Shown here in pieces: positions 33,505-41,329 of a DNA stretch of 64,000 bases (position 1 is the first letter of the stretch; the number at the start of each line of letters is the position of its first letter). The stretch spans positions 86,145 to 150,144 of the forward strand of contig NZ_JBFJUX010000008.1 of the NCBI RefSeq assembly GCF_041624475.1, read 5' to 3'. A program made the position numbers and the translations under genes. Origin of the DNA: Litorivivens sp041624475. GTDB taxonomy: Bacteria; Pseudomonadota; Gammaproteobacteria; Pseudomonadales; Spongiibacteraceae. The notes under the pieces were generated by a model that worked only from the letters and a program-made list of their open reading frames with translations, ran no database searches and was not told the origin of the DNA.

Positions 33505-34644
33505 TTGCGTCTAACTAGCAAATCGATTTTTGTTGTGTCGCTGGCGCTGATCGTCCTTTATTACACGGGTACGGTCATTGCGGCGTCACTGGTAGAGAGC
33601 GAGTTTAGTGAGCAAGTACCGCCGTCCGAGGGTGCTCATCCGTCTCATTCTGCCTTATATACGGTCACTACTGAAAACGTCGTTATGCCTATTTTGGCAA
33701 CTGGTACCGTAATGGCGGCAAAAACCAGCAATATCGGCCCTCAGATTGAAGGGCCGATCGAGGAAATCTATGTGCGTGTTGGCGACCGGGTGAATAAAGG
33801 CGACGCTTTATTTCGAACCCGAGATGTAGTGCTCAAGTTGCAGTTGCAGGAGCTGGTTGCTTCATCCGCCTTATACGCCGCCGAATCTCGGAATGCGCAG
33901 ATTGAATTTAATCGGGTGTCCGATCTGCGCAAGAAGGGAGTGGCTTCTGGGGCGCAATTTGACACCTCGGCGGTCGCTTTAGAAACTGCAAGAGCTCGTG
34001 TCGATATTACCGCTTCAAAACTCGCCCAAGTCGAGCAGAGTATAGACGACGCTATTGTCCGTGCGCCCTACACTGGCGTCATCACCGAACGATTTGTGGA
34101 CGAAGGCGTTTTCATCTCAAGCCGAGCCTCTGGCATGGGGAACTCGGCCGTGGTCCAGGTAAAAAAGGCCGATCCTGTCGTAGTCGTCTGGAGTATAGCT
34201 GCCAAGTACTTACCCGAAATCACGTTAGGCGCGAAAGTCAAAATCCGCATCAATGGTATACCGGATGTAATTGATTCTGAGATTAACATTATTAAAGATC
34301 GAATCGATATAGCCTCTCGGTCGATTGACGCACGTTCAGTTGTCAACAATGACGGCTACAAAATCAAACCGGGCCTTTTCGCGCGAGCGGAGATTTTTCC
34401 CAAGCCGCACAACGTTGTTCTTCTACCCCGTTCTTTATTGCGTGGCCCGCCCAACGACCCCTATGTCTTGCTCTACGAGAATGGCAAGGAAAGAATACGC
34501 CACTTAACAATACGTGACTACAACACTGATTCCGTTGAGGTGCTTAGTGGACTGGAGGCCGGCATGCGCGTATTGCCGCGCTCGCACCTTACTGATGTTT
34601 CTGACGATGTCGTCATAACCAGACAAAAAGGATTGGAAAACTGA
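33505..34644 (+). CDS. RND efflux periplasmic adaptor (membrane fusion protein)
   Basis: This 379-residue HlyD/AcrA-type adaptor has an N-terminal membrane anchor (IFVVSLALIVLYYTGTVIAAS), a biotinyl-lipoyl-like half (MAAKTSNIGPQIEGPIEEIY then VRVGDRVNKGDALF), a coiled-coil hairpin (QFDTSAVALETARARVDI) and the second lipoyl half (DAIVRAPYTGVITERF). It joins the inner-membrane pump to an outer-membrane channel. The TTG start at 33,505 is preceded by AAGGGG. Its stop overlaps the start of the pump gene (TGATG). No TolC-type channel gene is in the island, so the host must provide it. Confidence 0.9.
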   Translation: MRLTSKSIFVVSLALIVLYYTGTVIAASLVESEFSEQVPPSEGAHPSHSALYTVTTENVVMPILATGTVMAAKTSNIGPQIEGPIEEIYVRVGDRVNKGDALFRTRDVVLKLQLQELVASSALYAAESRNAQIEFNRVSDLRKKGVASGAQFDTSAVALETARARVDITASKLAQVEQSIDDAIVRAPYTGVITERFVDEGVFISSRASGMGNSAVVQVKKADPVVVVWSIAAKYLPEITLGAKVKIRINGIPDVIDSEINIIKDRIDIASRSIDARSVVNNDGYKIKPGLFARAEIFPKPHNVVLLPRSLLRGPPNDPYVLLYENGKERIRHLTIRDYNTDSVEVLSGLEAGMRVLPRSHLTDVSDDVVITRQKGLEN

Positions 34645-37600
34645 TGTGGATTTCCGATCTCTCTATCAGACAACCGGTCTTTGCAACCATGCTAAGCGGT
34701 GCACTGGTTGTACTTGGATCGATTTCGCTAACGCGCTTAGGCGTTAATTTTTTTCCCGAATTGGATATACCGTACGTATCTGTAACCACGGCGCTTGAGG
34801 GGGCGTCGCCGGAAACTATTGAGACCGCAGTCACTGATATTATTGAAGAAGAGGTCAATACCATAGCGGGTCTCAAGCTGCTTCGCTCTGTGAGCTCAGA
34901 AGGACTGTCGCAGGTCTTTCTCGAATTTGAGATGGGAGACAACCTCGATGTGAAGGTCCAGGACGTCCGGGACAAGCTGGACACTGCACGGCGCAACTTG
35001 CCCTTAGATATCGAACCACCCACTGTTGAGAAAGTCGACCCTGCATCTGCGCCGATTTTGTCCGTCATGATTGCAAGCAAAGTACCAATCAGTGAGCTGA
35101 CAGTATTCGCTGAAGATACGGTTAAGAGCCGCCTCCAACGCGTCGCCGGCGTCGGAACTGTGACTGTAATCGGCGGACGTGAACGGCAAATACGAATTTG
35201 GTTAAATGCAGAGCGCTTGCGCGCTTATGGCTTAACCGCCGATGAAGTGGTTCAGGCTATAAAGCGAGAACATGTGGACGTACCGGGCGGGCGCATGGAA
35301 ACCAGAATGAAAGATCGTGAATTCGGCGTGAAGACGAAAGGCGAGGTCGGCTCAGTCCCCGAATTCGAAGAGCTCATCGTCGGCTTTGACCGCCAATTGC
35401 CTGTAAAGCTCGGTGACCTGGCTCGCATCGAGGATGGGCTGGAAGACGAGCGCACCTACGCGGAGCTAGACGGCCGCATCGGCATTTCCCTTGATATTCG
35501 CAGGCAATCTGGCACAAACGTCGTCGAAGTCGCCAACGCCGTAAAAGAGGCACTCGATGAGGTGCGGGCTTTAGCGCCAGAGGGAACAATTATCGTCACA
35601 GCTCAAGATGCATCTCTCTTCACCGAGGCCGGTATTCGAGACACATTTGCGGACATGATATTTGCCATCGGTCTCGTAGCTATCGTCACCTGGTTCTTTC
35701 TACTCAGTATAGGGGCAACGCTAATTGTCTCTATCGCCATGCCATGTGCATTGATAGCCACATTTCTTGCCTTCTATACCGCAGACTTCACCATCAACAT
35801 GATGACCCTGATTGCGCTCGCCATGGCGATCGGTCTTCTGGTTGACGATGCCATCGTTGTACTTGAAAGTATTCAGCGGGACGTAGAGGACGGCATGAGC
35901 CCCGTGAACGCGGCCTCCCATGGGGTTGATCGCGTAGGCGGTGCGGTCATTGCGTCGACAATCGCAATCATGGCAGTTTACGTGCCCATCGCTTTTATGG
36001 AAGGCGTAATAGGCCGATTTTTCCGTGAATATGGATTAACGGTAGTGTTTTCCATTGGTGTGTCGCTGCTCGTGTCGCTCACGCTTACACCTGCGTTGTG
36101 CGCGCGAATTTTAAAACCACAAACGCACAAAGGCGCCATTAGCTCCCGAATCGATCGAACCCTGTCACGCCTGGAAAACTGGTATAGCCGAATACTCGGC
36201 ATCTCTATTCGCTATCGGTATTTAGTGGTCGCAGCCGCGCTGGGTTTTGTGGTGGCTGGTGTGCTCGTCGCACAACGCTTGGCCATCGATTTTATCCCGT
36301 CGCTCGATAGGTCAGAGTTCATCGCCGACGTAGAGCTGGAGCAAGGCGCAGGCATATCCCGATCGCGAGAGCTTGCGGTGCGCGCCGCCGCTGAGCTTGC
36401 AAAGATAAAACATGTTGATAACGTATTCTTCACCGTCGGCGGCAAGCAGACCGATCGCGTTAACGAGATTAGTTATTTTGTCAAACTTGTCCACAAAAAA
36501 GATCGCCCGTCGGATCAATTTGGCGTAATGGCCGAAGTGCGCGAAGTACTCTACAGGGTTATACCTGAGGCCAAAACGATCTCTGTTTCTGAAATGCCGA
36601 TTATGACCGGTGGCGGACTGACGTCCTTTGACGTCGAATATGCATTGACAGGTTCAGATCTGGGGGAGCTGGAACGCCTTACCGAGGAGGTCATGCGACG
36701 TATGCGAGAAACCGACATCTATGCGGATATACACTCTACTTACAGAATTGGCCGACCAGAACTACAAATTGATGTCGATCGTGCCAAAGCCGCAGATTTA
36801 GGAGTCTCGATTAAAGGCCTCGCCAACAACGCACGTATTATGCTGGGCGGGATGGAGGTCACTTCCTATGAGGAAAACGGAGAGCGGATCGAAGTGCGCG
36901 CCCAGATGGAGGAAGACGACCGCGCTGACATGCGCTGGGTCGAGCTCATTCAATCGCGGGCCTCGGACAGGTCGCTCATTGATCTAGCCAATGTGGCCGA
37001 TCTCCGCTTTGCATTAGGCCCAGCCCAGATTGAACGCCAGTCACGATCCAGAAAAATCGGCATTTTCGCCAACACGCAACCAGGCATCGCGCTCGGGACT
37101 GCAACAGAAGAGCTAGACCGCATCATCGCCGAGGTCGGCCTGCCAGAAGGTTATTCCGGTCTATTCCTTGGCCAAGCCAAGCGCATGCTGGACAGCACAG
37201 ACGCGATTATATTCGCCTTCGTTTTAGCCCTCGTGTCGCTTTACATGATCCTCGCGAGTTTATTCAATAGCTTTATGCAACCTCTAATTGTAATGGTCAC
37301 GGCGCCGCTCTCTTTTATAGGCGCCTTCACGATGCTCTATTTTTTCAACCAGCCCTTGAACATTCTTGTTCAAATTGCACTTATTGCGCTCATGGGGCTC
37401 GTCATGAAGAATGGCATCCTGCTTGTAGACCTAGCAAATCAGTTCCGCGATGCAGGCGCAGTGTCGAGAGAGGCGGTTTTGAGTGCAGGCCCTCAGCGAT
37501 TACGGCCAGTACTAATGACTGCTTTGTCTACTGTCTTGGGTATGGTGCCTGTGGCGTTAGCTAATAGCGACGGCTCTGAACTCCGTAATCCGGTCGGTTT

Positions 37601-37739
37601 TCTCGTCATCGGTGGCATGTCTTCGTCTACCATCCTCACGCTTGTAGTACTACCAGCCGCCTATGTTATTGTGGACGATGCTGCAAATTCGCTACGAAAA
37701 TTCAAAAGTTTAGTATGGCTTTGGAGGGAAGCAGGATAA
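34644..37739 (+). CDS. RND efflux pump (HAE1/AcrB-like, inner membrane)
   Basis: This 1,031-residue proton-driven efflux transporter belongs to the resistance-nodulation-division family. It has the N-terminal helix with RQPVFATMLSGALVV, the proton-relay aspartates in helix 4 (GLLVDDAIVVLE), a second porter half, and the C-terminal helix bundle (GLVMKNGILLVDLANQ). The pattern (single-protein HAE1 type, not heavy-metal CzcA, because the DFGxxxDGA metal motif is absent) fits export of lipophilic or amphipathic toxic compounds. The start overlaps the adaptor stop. Regulation by the divergent MarR protein is likely. Confidence 0.93.
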   Translation: MWISDLSIRQPVFATMLSGALVVLGSISLTRLGVNFFPELDIPYVSVTTALEGASPETIETAVTDIIEEEVNTIAGLKLLRSVSSEGLSQVFLEFEMGDNLDVKVQDVRDKLDTARRNLPLDIEPPTVEKVDPASAPILSVMIASKVPISELTVFAEDTVKSRLQRVAGVGTVTVIGGRERQIRIWLNAERLRAYGLTADEVVQAIKREHVDVPGGRMETRMKDREFGVKTKGEVGSVPEFEELIVGFDRQLPVKLGDLARIEDGLEDERTYAELDGRIGISLDIRRQSGTNVVEVANAVKEALDEVRALAPEGTIIVTAQDASLFTEAGIRDTFADMIFAIGLVAIVTWFFLLSIGATLIVSIAMPCALIATFLAFYTADFTINMMTLIALAMAIGLLVDDAIVVLESIQRDVEDGMSPVNAASHGVDRVGGAVIASTIAIMAVYVPIAFMEGVIGRFFREYGLTVVFSIGVSLLVSLTLTPALCARILKPQTHKGAISSRIDRTLSRLENWYSRILGISIRYRYLVVAAALGFVVAGVLVAQRLAIDFIPSLDRSEFIADVELEQGAGISRSRELAVRAAAELAKIKHVDNVFFTVGGKQTDRVNEISYFVKLVHKKDRPSDQFGVMAEVREVLYRVIPEAKTISVSEMPIMTGGGLTSFDVEYALTGSDLGELERLTEEVMRRMRETDIYADIHSTYRIGRPELQIDVDRAKAADLGVSIKGLANNARIMLGGMEVTSYEENGERIEVRAQMEEDDRADMRWVELIQSRASDRSLIDLANVADLRFALGPAQIERQSRSRKIGIFANTQPGIALGTATEELDRIIAEVGLPEGYSGLFLGQAKRMLDSTDAIIFAFVLALVSLYMILASLFNSFMQPLIVMVTAPLSFIGAFTMLYFFNQPLNILVQIALIALMGLVMKNGILLVDLANQFRDAGAVSREAVLSAGPQRLRPVLMTALSTVLGMVPVALANSDGSELRNPVGFLVIGGMSSSTILTLVVLPAAYVIVDDAANSLRKFKSLVWLWREAG

Positions 37740-37914
37740 ATCTATTTCTCATTTTTTGTGCTTAACGTATGGCTGCGAGCGGATGTAGCTATTGTTATGT
37801 CCAGCAATCTCGGCTGATGCGGCGCGTCCCCCGTCACTACTGACCTTGTACCCAAATTTAGCGCCCTGACCTTGATGAGATTTCCAGTTAACCTAGCGGG
37901 ATGGAGATCTCAAA

Positions 37915-38178
37915 ATGAAGAAGCGCTACACCGAAGAACAGATTATCAAGGCCATCAAGGAGCATGATGTCGGAGCCAAGGTTGAAGACATCTGCCGCAG
38001 GCTCAATATATCAAATGGCACCTTCTACAACTGGCGTAGTAAGTACGCTGGATTGGAAGTCAGCGAAGCCAAGCGCCTACGAGAGCTCGAGTCCGAGAAC
38101 AATAAGCTCAAGAAGCTGCTGGCAGACAAGCTCCTTGAAGTTGAAGCTATGAAGGATGTGCTCTTAAAAAAGTGGTAA
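37915..38178 (+). CDS. IS3-family transposase OrfA
   Basis: This 87-residue helix-turn-helix protein (KKRYTEEQIIKAIKEHDVGA, then ICRRLNISNGTFYNWRSKY) has a C-terminal leucine-zipper-like helix. A slippery A-AAA-AAG at 38,166-38,172 near its end is in place for a -1 frameshift into OrfB, producing the fused transposase. Intact. Confidence 0.92.
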   Translation: MKKRYTEEQIIKAIKEHDVGAKVEDICRRLNISNGTFYNWRSKYAGLEVSEAKRLRELESENNKLKKLLADKLLEVEAMKDVLLKKW

Positions 38179-38987
38179 CGCCCGCTGCGCGCAAAGATGT
38201 TGCCTCTCACATGATCGATAACCATCGACTCAGTGAGCGGCGAGCCTGCCAGCTATCGGGCGTGAGTCGTACGGCATTCAGGTATCAACCGGTGGTTCGT
38301 CAGGATCAGAAGTTCAGGCATCGCCTCTTAGAGCTAGCAGCAAAGCACAATGGGCTTGGATATCCCATGCTGCATGGGATGCTGAAATCAGAGTCTCTGG
38401 TCGTTAACAGAAAGCGAACCTACCGGCTGTACTCTGAGGAAGGTCTGCAACTGCGTCACTGGCGCAAGAAGAAGCTAAAGCGGCCAAGGATGCCGCTTGT
38501 GGTGCCTCTGGGCGCCAATATCCGCTGGTCAATGGATTTTGTTTCTGACCAACTGAGTAATGGGCGACGGTTTCGGGTGTTGAACGTAAAAGACGACTAC
38601 TCAAAGGAATTGGTTGGGCAGCTAGTTGCATACTCCATCGGCGGACACCAGGTCGCTCGATTTCTCGACCAGCTGATCGCGCAGCGCTCAAAGCCTGACC
38701 AAATCACCTGCGACGGAACGGAATTCACGAGCAAGGCCATGTTCTTCTGGCAAAAAGAATCGGGTGTGAAGCTGGGGTTCATCCAGCCGGGCAAGCCAAC
38801 TCAGAACGCGTTTGTGGAGAGTCTGAACGGGCGGTTCCGACAGGAGTGCCTGAATCAGCATTGGTTCCGTACGCTGGAAGAGGCTCAGCAAATCATTGAT
38901 GACTGGCGCCACCACTACAACAACGAGCGGCCACACAGCACGCTTAATTACATGACACCTGCCGTTTTCGCGAAGAAGGCGGCATAA
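38172..38987 (+). CDS. IS3-family transposase OrfB (DDE integrase)
   Basis: This 271-residue rve-type transposase has the DDE triad visible as D in RWSMDFVSD, D in ITCDGTEFTS and E in NAFVESLNGRFRQECL, followed by the K/R-rich end (HYNNERPHSTLNYMTP). It is in the -1 frame relative to OrfA and probably made as an OrfAB fusion. It appears intact, so the element may still be active. Confidence 0.93.
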   Translation: MVTPAARKDVASHMIDNHRLSERRACQLSGVSRTAFRYQPVVRQDQKFRHRLLELAAKHNGLGYPMLHGMLKSESLVVNRKRTYRLYSEEGLQLRHWRKKKLKRPRMPLVVPLGANIRWSMDFVSDQLSNGRRFRVLNVKDDYSKELVGQLVAYSIGGHQVARFLDQLIAQRSKPDQITCDGTEFTSKAMFFWQKESGVKLGFIQPGKPTQNAFVESLNGRFRQECLNQHWFRTLEEAQQIIDDWRHHYNNERPHSTLNYMTPAVFAKKAA

Positions 38988-39032
38988 TGAAAATCTCATC
39001 GGGCGTTTGGTACTAAACCGGGGGTAAGGTCA

Positions 39033-39663
39033 GCACCTAGGCAACCCGGAATTTGTTGCGCTGGGTGAGAGATTAGAAAAAATCAAAGAGCGGATAAAGG
39101 AAAAGCAGGCAGCTATCGAGGCTCAGAAAAAAGAGCGTCGCAGGTGGGAAAACCTGCACGAATTGATCGGCCCCGCCGACGGTAAGAAATACCGTAATTT
39201 TGCCCAGGGGCTGACCTTCGATATGATGATTGGTCATGCCAACGGGCAACTGCAGAAAATGACAGACCGCTACTTGCTGATCCGTGACGACGCTCAGCCT
39301 CTGGAGCTCAACGTGGTCGACAACTATCAGGCGGGGGAGATTCGCTCCACGAAGAACCTTTCCGGCGGCGAGAGCTTTATCGTCAGCCTGTCCTTGGCTC
39401 TGGGCTTGTCCCATATGGCGAGCAAGAACGTCCGGGTGGATTCGCTCTTCCTGGATGAAGGCTTCGGCACCCTAGACGAGGAAGCCCTCGATACCGCCTT
39501 GGAAACCCTCGCGGGCCTGCAGCAGGACGGCAAGCTGATCGGCGTCATTTCGCACGTGCCCGCCTTGAAGGAGCGGATCAGCACGCAGATCCAGGTGTCC
39601 CCCCAAACCGGTGGAAGAAGCAGCATATTAGGGCCTGGATGTCAGATGCTGGAGGGGGGTTAG
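39033..39663 (+). pseudogene. sbcC: 5'-truncated sbcC (exonuclease subunit) fragment
   Basis: The frame is open from the IS right end and encodes only the last ~210 residues of an SbcC/Rad50-type ATPase: the end of the coiled coil (ERRRWENLHELIGPADGKKY), the ABC signature (LSGGESFIVSLSLALGLS) and Walker B with D-loop (LFLDEGFGTLDEEALDTALE). The N-terminal Walker A and most of the coiled coil are missing. A truncated SbcC cannot bind ATP properly on its own, so this is a relic, cut off by the IS3 insertion or an associated deletion. It may have come with greB from the donor genome. Confidence 0.85.
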
Positions 39664-39698
39664 GATCTTAACTCCGTATATTTTATGAGGTTTTATTT

Positions 39699-40169
39699 TT
39701 GAACACACCCCTTATCACCAAACAAGGTTACGAAGAGCTCAAAAGTGAGCTTGATGAGCTTTGGCGTGTCGAACGGCGCGAAGTCACCCAGAAGGTTTCA
39801 TGGGCTGCCGGCCAAGGTGATCGTAGTGAAAACGCGGACTACCAATACAATAAAAAGAGGCTCAGGGAGATCGACCGGCGGATTCGCTACCTTAAACGGA
39901 GACTTGAGAACCTCAAAGTTGTAGAGCACAGGGCTGAGCAGGCCGGAAAGGTTTTCTTCGGTGCTTGGGTCGGTGTGGAAAACGACCGGGGCGAAAAGTT
40001 GCGATTTCGAATAGCGGGTTACGATGATATTTTTAAGCACCCTGACTATATCTCTATAGATTCTCCGATGGCGAGAGCCTTGTTGAAGAAGGAGGTTGGT
40101 GATTGGGCAGAGATACAAATTGATTCTGAACCTGTCCGATGGCGTATCACGGACATCGAATACGCCTAA
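39699..40169 (+). CDS. greB: Transcription elongation factor GreB (island-borne replacement copy)
   Basis: This complete 156-residue GreB stimulates transcript cleavage by backtracked RNA polymerase. The N-terminal coiled-coil carries the conserved acidic tip (QGDRSENADYQYNKKRLRE, with the catalytic D and E), and the C-terminal FKBP-like domain includes GKVFFGAWVGVEND and YISIDSPMARALLKKEVGD. It is more like classical enterobacterial GreB than the split host gene is, so it came from another lineage. The TTG start at 39,699 has ATGAGG upstream. It lies 88 bases inside the right end of the island and probably replaces the disrupted host gene. Confidence 0.93.
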   Translation: MNTPLITKQGYEELKSELDELWRVERREVTQKVSWAAGQGDRSENADYQYNKKRLREIDRRIRYLKRRLENLKVVEHRAEQAGKVFFGAWVGVENDRGEKLRFRIAGYDDIFKHPDYISIDSPMARALLKKEVGDWAEIQIDSEPVRWRITDIEYA

Positions 40170-40239
40170 TAGTATATTTGTTGAGTATGTGTACTATTAA
40201 ATAAATGCTTAATAATCAATTTTTTAAATTAAATAGTAT
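40167..40239 (-). promoter_or_regulatory. Subterminal recombinase-binding repeats (right arm), predicted
   Basis: Three copies of the ATACTATTTAA-like motif lie in the 90 bases before the right terminus: TAATAGTAT (40,167-40,175), TACTATTAA (40,192-40,200) and TTAAATAGTAT (40,229-40,239). They mirror the left-arm motifs at 12,617 and 12,696. Confidence 0.5.
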
Positions 40240-40247
40240 GCCTATCT

Positions 40248-40257
40248 GGGGTTATTG
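40248..40257 (-). repeat. Right terminal inverted repeat of the island
   Basis: GGGGTTATTG, the inverse of the left terminus TTATAACCCC with ATAACCCC fully conserved. Confidence 0.7.
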
Positions 40258-40263
40258 GATATA
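40258..40263 (+). repeat. Right flanking direct repeat (GATATA) of the island
   Basis: Second copy of GATATA, at the exact boundary with the host greB 5' fragment. Together with 12,591-12,596 it gives the joined sequence GACTATATCTACGGC (minus strand) in the uninterrupted gene. Confidence 0.75.
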
Positions 40264-40431
40264 GTCGCCGTTTTCCGAGCGGTCGCCGTTTTTCGCCGCC
40301 TCGTGAACTACGGCGGTTACTTGTGGCCGTTCCACTTTCCACAACTGACGAAGTTCCTCGCGCAAGGTTCTTTCGCCCTCGGCGGTAATGTAAGCTGACC
40401 CCTTCGGGCGCGGTGGTCGGTAACGGCTCAT
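40258..40431 (-). pseudogene. greB: 5' part of host greB, split by the island
   Basis: Minus-strand start at 40,431 (MSRYRPPRPKGSAYITAEG). It encodes the N-terminal coiled-coil as far as the acidic tip (NGDRSENGDYI); the frame then enters the island and stops after one or two codons. The C-terminal domain is at 12,264-12,596. The host promoter and start remain here, so a short N-terminal peptide carrying the acidic tip may still be made; it would lack the RNA-polymerase-binding domain. Confidence 0.93.
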
Positions 40432-40489
40432 GTTGGCTCCTGGGGCCTGAAAACGGCTGTATTGTAATGAATTCTGCACGAGGGGAAAT

Positions 40490-41305
40490 ATGCGTAGTGC
40501 TTTGACGCTGCTGTTGCTGACGGTTTTCAGTGCGGCACAGGCGGTTGAACTGAGCGGTGAGCTGGCGCAAGGCGGCTTGCTGATAGGTCAGGCCGAACCC
40601 GGCGAGCGGGTCTGGCTGGGAAAAAAGGAACTCAAGCAGACTCCCGATGGCCGTTTTGTGTTTGGTTTTGGCCGCGACGCCAAGCCCTCGGCGCTGCTGA
40701 AAGTCTGCAAGGGTGACAGCTGCAGGGAGCAGCGTCTGGCAATCCGCCAGCGCCAGTACGATATTCAGCGTATTGAAGGTGTTCCCCAGAATACGGTGAC
40801 ACCGCCGCCGGAGGTGCTCGAACGCATCCGCAAGGAAAATGCGCAGGTCGCCAGAGCCCGCCGGGTGGTAAGTGATAGTCTGGCCTTTGCGGGCCCGTTT
40901 ATCTGGCCGCTTGAAGGCCCCATTACGGGTGTATTCGGCAGTCAGCGTGTTTATAATGGCGAGCCGCGCCGCCCCCACTTCGGGGTGGATGTTGCCGCCT
41001 CGACGGGTACACCGGTGGTAGCCCCGGCGGACGCCACGGTGACACTGGCGCATCCGGATATGTACTTTTCCGGCGGCACACTGGTGATGGACCACGGTTA
41101 TGGCGTGTCTTCCACCTTTATTCATCTCAGCGAGGTGACTGTGAAGGAGGGGCAGCAGGTCCGTCAGGGGGAGGTGGTTGGCAAGGTGGGTGCAACCGGT
41201 CGTGCTACCGGGCCCCATCTGGATTGGCGCATGAACTGGTACAAAGTAAGGCTCGACCCGGTATTGCATGTCGGGCCGATGCCGCAACAGATGGCGAAGG
41301 AATAA
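40490..41305 (+). CDS. M23-family peptidoglycan endopeptidase (LytM domain)
   Basis: This 271-residue exported protein has a signal peptide (ALTLLLLTVFSAAQAVE), an N-terminal beta-rich domain, and a C-terminal LytM/M23 domain. The first metal motif is HFGVD and the middle histidine is in STFIHLSEV. The final motif is HLDW where HxH is usual, with Asp in place of the last His; this variant occurs in some proteobacterial relatives and may alter or abolish zinc binding. The likely role is cleavage of peptide cross-links or activation of amidases. It is divergent from the greB 5' fragment and precedes the Trm112 and alaS genes. Confidence 0.88.
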   Translation: MRSALTLLLLTVFSAAQAVELSGELAQGGLLIGQAEPGERVWLGKKELKQTPDGRFVFGFGRDAKPSALLKVCKGDSCREQRLAIRQRQYDIQRIEGVPQNTVTPPPEVLERIRKENAQVARARRVVSDSLAFAGPFIWPLEGPITGVFGSQRVYNGEPRRPHFGVDVAASTGTPVVAPADATVTLAHPDMYFSGGTLVMDHGYGVSSTFIHLSEVTVKEGQQVRQGEVVGKVGATGRATGPHLDWRMNWYKVRLDPVLHVGPMPQQMAKE

Positions 41306-41329
41306 GGGCGAGAGCCCGGCGAGAGACTG

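Larger units (their letters stand above)
37841..39032 (+). mobile_element. IS3-family insertion sequence (IS407-like group)
   Basis: This complete-looking element of about 1,192 bp has two overlapping ORFs and imperfect inverted ends: TGACCTTGTACCCAAATTTAG on the left (the first 20 bases shown in part) and the inverted TGACCTTACCCCCGGTTTAG on the right. The GATGAGATTT block is also mirrored at both ends. The flanking bases (CTAC left, GCAC right) do not form a matching target duplication, so one end may have been altered by deletion or recombination. It separates the RND operon from a truncated sbcC. Confidence 0.85.
12597..40257. mobile_element. Gamma-Mobile-Trio-type genomic island inserted in greB
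   Basis: This is an element of about 27.7 kb bounded by GATATA direct repeats and short inverted termini (TTATAACCCC at the left; CAATAACCCC when the right end is read inwards). Inside the left end are three consecutive genes matching the GmtY-GmtZ-GmtX recombinase trio, all reading inwards. Cargo follows: a helicase/repressor module, a P450/TonB metabolic cluster, a MarR-regulated RND pump, an IS3 element, a truncated sbcC, and an intact greB just inside the right end. The host greB is cut cleanly in two. Base composition changes sharply at the left junction from GC-rich to AT-rich. The boundaries are read directly; the GMT assignment rests on recalled family architecture. Confidence 0.88.

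Noticed and set aside
37740..37840. Short tail after the RND pump considered as an integrase remnant
   Set aside because: A minus-strand reading looks faintly like the end of a recombinase (IAGHNNSYIR), but it is under 30 residues and cannot be supported.
12597..40257. Alternative view of the island as a prophage or conjugative element
   Set aside because: No capsid, tail, relaxase or type IV secretion genes are present; the only mobility genes are the recombinase trio and an IS3.
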